From the NCBI RefSeq assembly GCF_013408655.1, contig NZ_JACCBP010000001.1, forward strand, positions 1,674,001 through 1,738,000: 64,000 nucleotides of DNA. The letters are read 5' to 3'. The notes beneath the pieces were generated by a model. The model saw only the letters and a list, made by a program, of their open reading frames with translations. It searched no databases and was not told the DNA's origin. Positions 8,007-16,271 of this stretch are shown one piece after another (within the stretch, counting starts at the first letter, position 1; every line of letters begins with the position of its first letter). Both the position numbers and the translations under genes were made by a program. This DNA comes from Pigmentiphaga litoralis. GTDB lineage: Bacteria > Pseudomonadota > Gammaproteobacteria > Burkholderiales > Burkholderiaceae_B.

Positions 8007-9959
8007 TCAACCGATCAAGGGGAACTCGTCGAACTTGATGGGGGCGCGGGCGGGGTAGCGGGTGTCGAAGGCGTAGCTGCTGATGGTGCCGGCCTTGGAA
8101 TCGAACACGCTGTAGGCCGTGATGTCGTTGCTCGACAGGAACGGGACGTTGCCGGTGCCGGCCAGTTCGGCCATGACGTTGCGCAGGTTGGGCGCGACGA
8201 TGGGGCGGCCGTGGGGATCGCCGTCCAGGGGATAGTCCGCCTGGTTCCAGGTCAGCGTCGTATGCGGCTGCGTGGCCGACAAGGCCGGGATGGCCGTGCG
8301 CTTGGGCGCCAGGCCCGCTACATAGGCGCCATACGTGTTGCCGACGTTGGACGTCTCGATATAGTTGAGATTGCCAACTTTCGAACGGCACCACAGGTGC
8401 GAGTGGCCGACGTGGACCAGTTGCACACCGGCTGCGACCAGCAGCGGTTCGATGTCCGTCTTCCAGACGTCTTCGGCCAGCGGATAATCGTATTTGACGT
8501 AGCGCATGCGCTTGGCCGCGATGATGGGCTGGATGTCCGAGGCCCAGGTGGCGGCGCTGATCGGCAAGGCAAGCGGGCCCAGGATGCGGCGCTGGCCGTT
8601 GGTGTCTTCGTAGTCGAAGCTGACCTTGGTCTGGGCCATGGTCGGGATCGCGTTGTCGCCCAAACCGAATACCGACTGGTGCACCATCACGATCTTGTAT
8701 TTGGCCGACTTGAACTCGGCGCTATCGAGCACGCCCTGCAGCCACGTGTATTGGCGCGAGCCTTTGCCGAACGGCCAGAACTGGAAGTCGCCAAAGCCCC
8801 AGGCGTCGGGATTGTTGACATCCGCAAGCGTTTCGCTCAGCTTGCCCTTGCTGTTGGCGCCCCAGCCGCGCCAGATGCGGTTGCCATCCATGGCGATCAC
8901 ATGCACGTCGCCCAGACGCTGCGAGTAGTAACGCTTGCCATCCGGCCCTTCGGGCAGCGTGAACATCTCTTCGTACGAAATCGTCTCGAAGGAATTGTCG
9001 GCGATCCAGGTCGCACGGACCTTGGGGTCGTTGGTCGGGTTGATCGTCGCGGCCTGCTGCGCATAGCGCATCTCGGCATACCAGAGCGGCTGCGGGTCAT
9101 TGAACATGGTGCCCAGGTCGTTGGTCTGGGGACGCCACCGGCCCGAATACTCGTGATTGCCCAGGATAGGCATGATCCACGCGTTCTGCAGCAGCGCGCC
9201 GCCGGTGTACGTGGATGTCGGCTGCCACTTGGTCATCGTGCCTTGCATCGCGGCAAAGAATGGCGGCGCATCGGGTACGTTGTTGTCGAACCATTCCGAC
9301 GCGCGGTTAGGCACGTTGACCAGATCGCCGGCAAACAGCACGCCGTCGATCGGGGCCAGCGTCTCGGCCACGCGCTCGTAATTGGCCGCGGCCATCTTCT
9401 TCAGTTGCAGGTCGGACGTCAGCAACAGGCGTGTGGTCTGGCCCACGGCCGGCAGCGCCTGCAGGGTGTTGTCGTCGCTGCGCATGGCTTTCGTGCCATC
9501 GCTGCTGACCGCGACATAGGGCACCCGCACGCCTGCGGTCAGGCCTGTCACGGTGGCTTCATGGCGCCAGATGTCGCGCTCGGTCACGCCGGTGTACGTG
9601 CGGCCGGTGACCTTGGACGTCTTGTCCTCATACATGCGGGACATCTTGCGCGAGGTGGCAGGAACGGCGCGGTCCAGCGACGCGCCGTAGCGGACCTGGT
9701 GGTCCTTGCCTTCGAATTCGGTGAACCACACGACACGTACCGTATCGGCCGTGGGCAACTGCAGCATGGGTTCGGACAGCACAAGGCGGTCGCTGCTGAA
9801 ACGCGTGGTGGGCAACGGAGCCAGTGGCGTGGTGGGCGGCGTGGTCGGGTTGGTGCCAACGGCATCATCGTCGCCACCCCCGCACGCAGCCAGCGCCCCC
9901 GATCCGGCGAGCGCGGCGGCGATCACACTGACTTTCTTTCCAAACGTCCTGCGGTCCAT
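8007..9959 (-). CDS. Exported metallophosphoesterase (PhoD/purple-acid-phosphatase-like)
   Basis: 650 residues. The N-terminus MDRRTFGKK resembles a twin-arginine signal, followed by a hydrophobic stretch and a lipobox-like ALAAC at ~22-26, so it is probably a Tat- or lipoprotein-type exported protein. The region up to ~residue 150 fits a fibronectin-like/PhoD N-domain. The metal-binding motifs of a calcineurin-like phosphoesterase follow in order: TSDLQ, FAGDLVN, ILGNHEY, MVHQS and VGHSHLW. The likely role is hydrolysis of external phosphate esters. Upstream lie a candidate Pho box and a hairpin covering the ribosome binding site. It stands alone, 79 bases from the Bug gene stop. Family certain; substrate unknown. 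Confidence 0.9.
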   Translation of the reverse strand: MDRRTFGKKVSVIAAALAGSGALAACGGGDDDAVGTNPTTPPTTPLAPLPTTRFSSDRLVLSEPMLQLPTADTVRVVWFTEFEGKDHQVRYGASLDRAVPATSRKMSRMYEDKTSKVTGRTYTGVTERDIWRHEATVTGLTAGVRVPYVAVSSDGTKAMRSDDNTLQALPAVGQTTRLLLTSDLQLKKMAAANYERVAETLAPIDGVLFAGDLVNVPNRASEWFDNNVPDAPPFFAAMQGTMTKWQPTSTYTGGALLQNAWIMPILGNHEYSGRWRPQTNDLGTMFNDPQPLWYAEMRYAQQAATINPTNDPKVRATWIADNSFETISYEEMFTLPEGPDGKRYYSQRLGDVHVIAMDGNRIWRGWGANSKGKLSETLADVNNPDAWGFGDFQFWPFGKGSRQYTWLQGVLDSAEFKSAKYKIVMVHQSVFGLGDNAIPTMAQTKVSFDYEDTNGQRRILGPLALPISAATWASDIQPIIAAKRMRYVKYDYPLAEDVWKTDIEPLLVAAGVQLVHVGHSHLWCRSKVGNLNYIETSNVGNTYGAYVAGLAPKRTAIPALSATQPHTTLTWNQADYPLDGDPHGRPIVAPNLRNVMAELAGTGNVPFLSSNDITAYSVFDSKAGTISSYAFDTRYPARAPIKFDEFPLIG

Positions 9960-9986
9960 GCGTCATCCTTTCGTGAGTGATGACGC
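9960..9986 (-). promoter_or_regulatory. Hairpin covering the ribosome binding site of the phosphoesterase
   Basis: GCGTCATC (9960-9967) and GATGACGC (9979-9986) form a perfect 8-bp inverted repeat with an 11-base loop. On the transcript the GAAAGGA ribosome binding site lies across the loop and the 3' arm, and the ATG follows immediately at 9959. The helix could mask translation or act as a DNA operator. Confidence 0.5.
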
Positions 9987-10002
9987 ACTTTATTGACCTT
10001 GG

Positions 10003-10020
10003 CTTTCAGCAAAATGACAG
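10003..10020 (-). promoter_or_regulatory. Candidate Pho box upstream of the phosphoesterase
   Basis: On the minus strand CTGTCATTTTGCTGAAAG: the first half CTGTCAT matches the PhoB half-site fully; the second half, 4 bases on, matches 4 of 7 positions. It lies ~44 bases before the start codon, with AT-rich TCAATAAAG downstream as a possible -10. The match to a phosphatase gene is suggestive only. Confidence 0.4.
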
Positions 10021-10038
10021 CTTACACATTGCCGAACG

Positions 10039-11085
10039 CTATTCGGATTTGAGGTTCAATTTCTTGATCAAGGGGCCCCAGCGTTTGAGTTCATCGTCCA
10101 TGTAGCTGCGGAATGCCGCGGGCGATTCTCCGACCGGGTCCATGTACACGGCCTGCAGGCGGCTGCGCACGGTGGGGTCTTGCAGGGCAGCGATAAGCGC
10201 GTCCGACAAGGTCTTCTGGATCGCCGCGGGCACTTTGGAGCCGACGACAAAACCTATCCAGGCAGACCCTTCGATCCCGGGCACGCCCACTTCCGCCAGG
10301 GTCGGAATGTCGGGCAGCAAGGCCGACCGGCGCGATGACGTGACCGCCAGGGCCTTCAGGCGCCCTTCCTTCACCATCGGCATGACGGCAACGGGCGGCA
10401 GTGCGCCGAACTGCGTGTCCCCGGCGACCAGCGACGTCAACGCCGCGGGCGACGAGGGATACGGAACGTGGGTGGCGCTGCTGCCGATCTGCTGCAGCAT
10501 CAGTTCGACCGACAAATGCGACACGGTGCCCGCCCCCGTCGACGGGAAGTTTGACTTGCCCGGCTGCTTCTTCAGCATCTCCAGCAACTGCGCGATGTTG
10601 GCGATGCCGGAATCGCTGCGCACCACCAGCACATTGGGTTGATGCACGGCCAGCGTCAGTGGCGACAGGTCCTTGACCGGGTCATAGGGCAGCTTGTCAA
10701 ACAGCAACGTGTTGTTGACGAGCGGGCCGGTGATCGACACACCAAAGGTATAGCCGTCGGGCTTGGCCGTGGCGATGGCATTGGTGCCGATGTTGCCGCT
10801 GGCGCCGGGTTTGTTTTCCACGACGATGGTCTGGCCGAGCAGCGCGCCTGCCTTCTCGCCAACGATGCGCGCTACCTGATCGGGACTCGATCCCGGACCG
10901 AAGGGCACCACCAGCTTCAAGGGCTGCGACGGAAAGGCATCGGCCGCCAGGACGGGCAGCGCGGCCCCGCTCAAAGCCATCGCCATCAAGGACGCGCCAA
11001 GCGTCAGCACGGTACGGCGCCGGGCAGCCGGCTCCCGGGCGCTGGCCAGGTGGTGGACAGATGCAACGATCGGACGCCGGCTCAT
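10039..11085 (-). CDS. Bug-family tripartite tricarboxylate transporter substrate-binding protein
   Basis: 348 residues. A long N-terminus carrying a signal peptide (TVLTLGASLMAMALSGAALPVLAADA) is followed by the Bug fold: PSQPLKLVVPFGPGSSPDQVAR, then VVENKPGASGNIGTNAIA, PDGYTF and the YDPVKDL segment. It captures a carboxylated solute in the periplasm. There is no TctA/TctB pair nearby. Its ATG overlaps the stop of the chorismate-mutase-like gene (ATGA at 11082-11085), which shows translational coupling. It is the last gene of the GST, TonB receptor, mutase, Bug series. Family certain; ligand unknown, though the neighbours hint at an aromatic acid or metal-chelating compound. Confidence 0.93.
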   Translation of the reverse strand: MSRRPIVASVHHLASAREPAARRRTVLTLGASLMAMALSGAALPVLAADAFPSQPLKLVVPFGPGSSPDQVARIVGEKAGALLGQTIVVENKPGASGNIGTNAIATAKPDGYTFGVSITGPLVNNTLLFDKLPYDPVKDLSPLTLAVHQPNVLVVRSDSGIANIAQLLEMLKKQPGKSNFPSTGAGTVSHLSVELMLQQIGSSATHVPYPSSPAALTSLVAGDTQFGALPPVAVMPMVKEGRLKALAVTSSRRSALLPDIPTLAEVGVPGIEGSAWIGFVVGSKVPAAIQKTLSDALIAALQDPTVRSRLQAVYMDPVGESPAAFRSYMDDELKRWGPLIKKLNLKSE

Positions 11086-11456
11086 GCTGCGTCTCCGACC
11101 TGGACCATTTTCTCGAAATAGCGCTGCTCGTTCGCAATGAATGCGGCAACCATCGCGCGGTAGGTAGCGTCGACCACTTCGTCCAGATGCGCAAAGCCGC
11201 GATCGTGACGCTGCGCCAGCGCGCGCGCCTTGGCGAACACCTCTTCCTGGCGCGCCGGGGCCGACACCTGGAAGGCGTCGCGCTTGAAGCGCGCGGCATC
11301 CTTCACGTACATGGCGCGCTGCGCGATCAGCGCAACGATCTGGTCGTCGAGGGCGTCGATGTTCTGCCGGACATCCGCCAGCGTCTTGCACAAAGGTTGA
11401 TAGGCCGGATCCGCATAGGCGCGGACCGGCCCGGACTGGGTCGAAGGTTCTTGCAT
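11082..11456 (-). CDS. Chorismate mutase / isochorismate pyruvate-lyase-like protein (AroQ fold)
   Basis: 124 residues, a stand-alone AroQ-type helical domain. It resembles PchB (isochorismate pyruvate lyase) more than housekeeping chorismate mutases: LADVRQNID, AQRAMYVKDAARFK and IANEQRYF align with the PchB active-site segments. Arg30, Arg47, Lys58 and Gln111 fall where PchB has Arg14, Arg31, Lys42 and Gln90, with the first three spacings preserved. It may convert isochorismate to salicylate plus pyruvate, or chorismate to prephenate. Starting at ATG 11456 drops an upstream extension that overlaps the TonB receptor end. No signal peptide, so cytoplasmic. Its placement between a TonB receptor and a Bug receptor is unusual. 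Confidence 0.82.
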   Translation of the reverse strand: MQEPSTQSGPVRAYADPAYQPLCKTLADVRQNIDALDDQIVALIAQRAMYVKDAARFKRDAFQVSAPARQEEVFAKARALAQRHDRGFAHLDEVVDATYRAMVAAFIANEQRYFEKMVQVGDAA

Positions 11457-11515
11457 GGTGTCTCCATGGGCAGGGAATGTCTGTGCATTCCTCTTGGTTA
11501 GCGAGGTAAGAAAGT

Positions 11516-13660
11516 TCAGAACGTATAGGTCGCCCCGCCGCCCACCATCCAATTGCGGCCGGGCGCCGGCTCGAAGTACCGTCCATTGGACTCGTTGACG
11601 ATCACCGACCCAGCGTAGCGGCGGTCGAACAGATTGTCCACTCGGGCAGACAGGTTCAGCCGCCAGGGGCCGGCGCTGGTCACATAGCCCGCGGCCAGGG
11701 CCGCCACCATGTACGACGGCGATGCGTCGGTGTTGCGATCGTCAACGAACACCTTGCTCAGGTAGCGCCCTTCGACCGTGGCGCGAAAGCCTTTGGGCGG
11801 CACCCATCCTACCGATGCAAAGGCCGACTGGCGCGCCACGCCGGGCATGCGCGCCCCGGACGTGATGGCCGGCGTGGCGCACGGCGCCACCGCGCACACC
11901 GTGTCACGATATTGCGCATCGAGCCAGGTGTAGGCCACCTGGGCACGCCATTGATCGTAAAAGTAGCCGTCCCATCCCAGCTCGACACCCTGCCGCCGCG
12001 TACGGCCGGCGTTCTGGAACGTGGCGCGACCATTGTTGTTGGACGCCGTCACGATTTCGTCGTCGGTCGTGGTGCGGAACAGCGCGGCCGTCAACAGACC
12101 GCCAGCCACCGTCGACTTCGCGCCGACTTCGACCGTGGTGTTGGTGGCCGGTTGCAGCGCGAAGTTGAGCCCCGGCGTCTGGTCAGGCCGGTACGACAAC
12201 TCGTTGAGCGTGGGGGTCTCAAACCCCCGCCCCGCGGTCGCATACAGGTTCAATGTGTCGGTGGCCGCATACCGCAAGGACGCCACAGGCAAGGCCTTGC
12301 GAAAGCGCGTGCTGCCGCTGTCATTGCCGTTGACGCCGACGATGTAGTTGTCGTCCGACTTGAACCGGATGGTGCTGTACCGCAGCCCGCCTTCCAGTGT
12401 CCACTTGTCCAGGAATTGCCACGACGCCTGCACGTACGGATCCAGATTGCTGACGGTGTTGTCTTCGTCGCGACGCAGCGCGCCCATGACACCGACCACC
12501 TGCTGCGCGCCCGTTCCCGTGAAGTTGTTGTAGCCCTTGCGGCGCTCGGCCAGCGAATCGTAGGCCAGGCCTGCGATCAGCACGACCGGGCGGCCGCCCA
12601 TCGTGCGGCGATGCGTCCAGCGCACGTCGGCCCCGCCGTAGTCGCGATCCAGATCGATCACACCGCCGGCCTGCGTCGGGTTGAGCTGGGCCGCAGGCGG
12701 GATCGATTGATATTGCGTCGTCGACCGCGACCCGTAATACAGCATGGCGCGAAAGTCGTTGTCAGCATCGATGCGGCGTTCGTACAGCAGGCCGCCCTGC
12801 GTCTGCGACACCGTCTTGCGGGTGTTGTACTGCTGCGCCAGCGCCGCGGACCCAGGTGACGTGTCGAACTGGCCGCGCGTCAGGCCCAGCGGATCCTGCG
12901 CGGTCAGATCGACGCTGTTCAGCGTCATCGTCAGGGTGCTGTCGTCATCGAGCCGCCAGCCCAGCCGCGCGTTTGCCAGATTCTTGCGGGCTGCGCTGTG
13001 ATCGCGATAACCCTCGGTCGTCATGCGGTTCACGTCGAGCACGTAGTCGAACTGGCCGGCGCGACCTGCCGTACCGACTTCGCCAGTCGCCTTCAGCCCG
13101 TAGCGCCAGGTGCCATAGCTGCCTGCCGAAAACGACGCGCCCAGCGTGGGCGGTCCCTTGCCGTCCTGCGTGAACACCTGCATCACGCCGCCTGACGAAT
13201 TGCCGTACAGGGCCGAGAACGGCCCGCGCAGGATCTCGACCCGGTCCGCCGACGAAATGTCGATGTTCGATGTCTGGCCCTGCCCGTCGGGCAAGGTGGC
13301 CGGAATGCCGTCCACGTACACCCGCAGTCCGCGAATGCCGAACGTCGACCGCGCACCAAAACCGCGGATCGAGATCTGCAGGTCTTGCGCGTAGTTCTGG
13401 CGGTTCTGGATCTGCAGCCCGGGCACCGCGCCCAGGCTTTCCGACAGGTTGATCTGCGGGCGCATGTCGCGCATGGTCTCGCCATCGACCACGCTGGCGG
13501 ACGCGGGAACATCCTTCAACAAGGCCTCGGTGCGCGACGTCGTCACCACCACGGGAGCCAACACGGCAGGCGCATCGGCGGCCTGCAGGGATGGCGCCAC
13601 CGCCACCCCGAAACACATCACGGGCAAGGCGATCCCTGCCCGAACCTTCGTCGTAGTCAC
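11516..13660 (-). CDS. TonB-dependent receptor
   Basis: 714 residues. A signal peptide (VRAGIALPVMCFGVAVAPSLQA) is followed by a TonB-box-like stretch (APVVVTTSRTEALL). The plug domain runs to ~residue 160 (LSESLGAVPGLQIQNR, ISIRGFGARSTFGIRG, VEILRGPFSALYGNSSGG), and the 22-strand barrel ends in the typical terminal Phe (VGGGATYTF). The plug and barrel fit the siderophore/FecA-like group, active outer-membrane uptake energised by TonB. The start is GTG 13660, right against a 16-bp direct repeat and 30 bases from the GST stop. The following gene is the PchB-like protein, so the imported ligand may be an iron chelate or aromatic acid. No Fur box or ECF sigma factor is visible nearby. Confidence 0.92.
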   Translation of the reverse strand: MTTTKVRAGIALPVMCFGVAVAPSLQAADAPAVLAPVVVTTSRTEALLKDVPASASVVDGETMRDMRPQINLSESLGAVPGLQIQNRQNYAQDLQISIRGFGARSTFGIRGLRVYVDGIPATLPDGQGQTSNIDISSADRVEILRGPFSALYGNSSGGVMQVFTQDGKGPPTLGASFSAGSYGTWRYGLKATGEVGTAGRAGQFDYVLDVNRMTTEGYRDHSAARKNLANARLGWRLDDDSTLTMTLNSVDLTAQDPLGLTRGQFDTSPGSAALAQQYNTRKTVSQTQGGLLYERRIDADNDFRAMLYYGSRSTTQYQSIPPAAQLNPTQAGGVIDLDRDYGGADVRWTHRRTMGGRPVVLIAGLAYDSLAERRKGYNNFTGTGAQQVVGVMGALRRDEDNTVSNLDPYVQASWQFLDKWTLEGGLRYSTIRFKSDDNYIVGVNGNDSGSTRFRKALPVASLRYAATDTLNLYATAGRGFETPTLNELSYRPDQTPGLNFALQPATNTTVEVGAKSTVAGGLLTAALFRTTTDDEIVTASNNNGRATFQNAGRTRRQGVELGWDGYFYDQWRAQVAYTWLDAQYRDTVCAVAPCATPAITSGARMPGVARQSAFASVGWVPPKGFRATVEGRYLSKVFVDDRNTDASPSYMVAALAAGYVTSAGPWRLNLSARVDNLFDRRYAGSVIVNESNGRYFEPAPGRNWMVGGGATYTF

Positions 13661-13692
13661 TCTTGATTACCTGATCTCTTGATTACCCGATC
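13661..13692. repeat. 16-bp direct tandem duplication at the GST/TonB receptor junction
   Basis: TCTTGATTACCTGATC (13661-13676) is repeated at 13677-13692 with one change (CTGATC to CCGATC). It fills the whole 30-base gap and reaches into the GST stop codon, directly before the TonB receptor GTG start. It may alter the ribosome loading of the receptor gene. Confidence 0.8.
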
Positions 13693-14302
13693 ATGCGCCG
13701 TGTTCGGCAAGGGCCTTCTGGTAGGCAGGACGGCTTTCGAGGCGGTCCACATACGCCGTCACATTGGGCCACTTGTCTTTGCCATAGAACTGCAGCGCAA
13801 GCTGCACCACAAAGGACAGCTGCACGTCGGCGGCGGAAAAGTCATCGCCGGCAATGTAGTCGCGCTTGCCCAGCTCATCATTGATGAAGCCGATGTGATT
13901 GTCGATTTCGCTTTCGATGCGCGGATGCAGGGGCGCGCCGGCTTCCTTCAGGCGGCCCACATACAGCTTGAGCATGACCGGCAACATGGCCGATCCTTCC
14001 GCATACTGAAGAAACTGCATGTAGCGGTCGTAATCGTCGCTGTCGATCGCCGGCGCCAGGCGGCCGGCGCCGTAGCGGCGGACCAGGTAGTCGATGATGG
14101 CGCCAGACTCAAACAGCACACGGCCGCCATCACGAATCACCGGGGCCTTGCCCAGCGGGCTGATCGCTTTCAGTTCGGGGGGTGCGAGCCGCGTGGCCGG
14201 ATCGCGGTCGTAGCTGATCACGGTATAGGGCTGGCCCAGCTCTTCAAGCAGCCAGGTGATCCGGCGCGAGCGGGACTCTTTCAGATGGTGAACTTCAATC
14301 AT
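13691..14302 (-). CDS. Glutathione S-transferase
   Basis: 203 residues. The thioredoxin-like N-terminal domain (MIEVHHLKESRSRRITWLLE, then SPLGKAPVIRDGGRVLFESG with the cis-Pro and the Glu-Ser glutathione-contact pair) is followed by the all-helical C-terminal domain from ~residue 85. The LKESRSRRITWLLEEL segment is typical of bacterial and fungal GSTs that start with a Ser/Arg catalytic region. The likely role is conjugation or isomerisation of electrophilic compounds with glutathione. It is the first gene of the series ending in the Bug receptor; the next gene begins 30 bases on. Substrate not predictable. Confidence 0.9.
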   Translation of the reverse strand: MIEVHHLKESRSRRITWLLEELGQPYTVISYDRDPATRLAPPELKAISPLGKAPVIRDGGRVLFESGAIIDYLVRRYGAGRLAPAIDSDDYDRYMQFLQYAEGSAMLPVMLKLYVGRLKEAGAPLHPRIESEIDNHIGFINDELGKRDYIAGDDFSAADVQLSFVVQLALQFYGKDKWPNVTAYVDRLESRPAYQKALAEHGA

Positions 14303-14429
14303 GGGGCACTTCCTTCAAGGCAATACAGGGGCGCAGGGCCGGCAGGCGCTATCCTCGCACGGCCATCGCCCCTGACGGCGCAACCAGGTGTAAAACCCGG
14401 GCGCCGGCCCCTGGCCCTTCCTGCAGCCC

Positions 14430-16118
14430 TCACCCCGCGCTGCGGCACGCCTCCAGCACATCCAGCGACGGCCGATAGGTGGCGCTGCGCACGTCCATCA
14501 GGCCCAATACCGTGTGATACATCACGTCGTGCGTCACGGGCTGGCCCAGGCCCTGCGCCACGCATTCGGCCCGCACCGCGGTCCGAGCCGCCAGGCCACC
14601 GTTCAGCCACGCGATCATGGCCGCGTGCTTCTGCTCATCGGGTGCGAACACATAGGGCATGCCATGCAGGTACAGGCCGTTTTCGCCCAGCGATTCGCCA
14701 TGGTCGCTGACATACAGCATGCCGGTGTCGAAGTGCGCCGATTGACCGCGCAACCAGACAATGGTGTCGGCCAGCATGGCATCGGTGGCCACGATGCTGT
14801 TGTCAAAGGCATTGACCAACTCGTCATGGGTACAGGCCGACAGCGTCACGTTCCGGCATTCCGGCAGGAAGTGCTTGGACGACGGACCCGACCGGTGGCT
14901 GTACGCCGGACCATGGCTGCCCATCTGGTGGAGAACGACCACCACCCCGCGGGCGCGCCGTTCGGCAGGCAGCGCGGCGATACGGGCATCCAGCCCATTC
15001 AGCAGGAAGTCATCCAGGCATTCGTCGGCATTGCAGGTGGTCGATGCCGTTGGCACCCGCGCGCATACGCCCTTGCAGCCCGACTGATTGTCGACCCAGA
15101 GCACCGCCAGGCCCGAGGCCGACAGCACATCAAGCAGATTTTCAGTGTCGTTCTTGCGTGCCTCGAAGCCTGTCTTGCCCAGCGGCGAGAACATGCAGGG
15201 CACGGATGCCGCCGTGCTGGTGCCGCAGGATTGCAGATGGGTCCAGCTCAGCACGCCGGCTTGCGCCAGCCGCGGATTGGTCAGGCGGCCATACCCGTTC
15301 AGGCTGAAATGGTCGCCCCGAGCCGTCTCGCCGACCACCAGCACGAACAGGGGTGGCCGCGCATTGCCCACGTACGTCGGCCCCAAGGCCGCGTCGCCGC
15401 TCACGATGGCGAGCGGCCCCTTGCTGCGCACGGAGTCGGACGCCTGCTTGATCGTCGAATACAGGCTGGACAGCGGATTGACCGTGTAACGCAGTTCGAC
15501 GTTGTTGCGCATCAACGGGCCGAGCACACGAAAGCCAAGCAGCCCTGCCGCCAGTCCCACCGTCAGCGCGGCCACCAGCAGCACGGCGTTGCGCCAGGCA
15601 TGGGTCCACGCATGGGCGGGTGCGATGCGCACACGCCACAACGCCCAGGCCGCCGGCCCCGCCACCAGCAGCACGTCCACCACCAGGCGGGCGCTCAGCA
15701 TGTCGCGCGCTTCATGCATGTCGGTTTGCATGACGTTCACCATCATCGTGGGATCCATCACCACGTGGTAGGCCAGCATGTAGTGCTGCGCGAACCCTGC
15801 GATCAGCACGACCGCGAACCAGAGCGGCTTCATGCCGCGCGGCCACGCGGTCAGCGCCAGCATGGCCGCGGTTGCGCCCCCGACCAGCACGGCCATGGCC
15901 GCCAGGGCCTGCAAGGCTGCCCCCCCGGTACCGCTCAGGCGCGAAATGCTCAGCCACAGGGTCCAGTTGGAGGACACCATCAACCATAGGGTCAACCACA
16001 GCACGATCCGCCGGGGCGACCGGGGCGCCGTCAAGGCATCATCGACGCGGCGCGCGGTAGCATGCGCAGCGGCGCGCAGGCCGGACAGGGGCAAGGCAAG
16101 TGGAAGGGACGACGGCAT
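14430..16118 (-). CDS. eptA: EptA-type phosphoethanolamine-lipid A transferase
   Basis: 562 residues. Five N-terminal membrane helices (residues ~40-200; e.g. IVLWLTLWLMVSSNWTLWLS) precede a periplasmic alkaline-phosphatase-fold domain. Catalytic features: GETARGDHFSLNGYGR holds the phosphoethanolamine-accepting Thr, and VSDHGESLGE supplies the zinc Asp-His pair. Three to four disulfide pairs are visible (SCGTSTAASVPCMF, SGCKGVC, TCNADEC, ECRNVTLSAC). The enzyme decorates lipid A with phosphoethanolamine in the inner membrane's outer leaflet. The start is set at ATG 16118 because the longer frame overlaps the divergent gene. Divergent ATTCGACA repeats lie upstream. Chromosomal eptA is common in this order, so it need not signal acquired resistance. 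Confidence 0.9.
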   Translation of the reverse strand: MPSSLPLALPLSGLRAAAHATARRVDDALTAPRSPRRIVLWLTLWLMVSSNWTLWLSISRLSGTGGAALQALAAMAVLVGGATAAMLALTAWPRGMKPLWFAVVLIAGFAQHYMLAYHVVMDPTMMVNVMQTDMHEARDMLSARLVVDVLLVAGPAAWALWRVRIAPAHAWTHAWRNAVLLVAALTVGLAAGLLGFRVLGPLMRNNVELRYTVNPLSSLYSTIKQASDSVRSKGPLAIVSGDAALGPTYVGNARPPLFVLVVGETARGDHFSLNGYGRLTNPRLAQAGVLSWTHLQSCGTSTAASVPCMFSPLGKTGFEARKNDTENLLDVLSASGLAVLWVDNQSGCKGVCARVPTASTTCNADECLDDFLLNGLDARIAALPAERRARGVVVVLHQMGSHGPAYSHRSGPSSKHFLPECRNVTLSACTHDELVNAFDNSIVATDAMLADTIVWLRGQSAHFDTGMLYVSDHGESLGENGLYLHGMPYVFAPDEQKHAAMIAWLNGGLAARTAVRAECVAQGLGQPVTHDVMYHTVLGLMDVRSATYRPSLDVLEACRSAG

Positions 16119-16161
16119 GACGGGCTCAAGGGAACACAACCCGATGCATTCTCCGGAAGCG

Positions 16162-16203
16162 GTGTCGAATTTTGGCTCATCCAGATTCGACACAAATTCG
16201 ACA
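16162..16203. promoter_or_regulatory. Triple TTCGACA operator-like repeats between eptA and the 2OG oxygenase
   Basis: GTGTCGAAT (16162-16170) is a perfect inverted copy of ATTCGACAC (16185-16193), and a third copy, AATTCGACA, follows at 16195-16203. They sit in the 153-base divergent promoter region, with a possible -10 TATGAT at 16236-16241 for the rightward gene. This looks like a dyad plus an extra half-site for an unidentified regulator. Confidence 0.55.
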
Positions 16204-16271
16204 TGTGCGATCGGCCTGCCCCTGCGCGCCGGGATTATGATCAGCAGGCCTGCTTTTTTCCGGTTGCCGCC

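Noticed and set aside
8211..9980. 589-residue plus-strand ORF
   Set aside because: Antisense shadow of the metallophosphoesterase, with a His/Arg/Gly-rich composition typical of such frames.
14430..16118. Mobile mcr-type colistin resistance
   Set aside because: Chromosomal EptA-like context, host-like codon use and no insertion sequence nearby.
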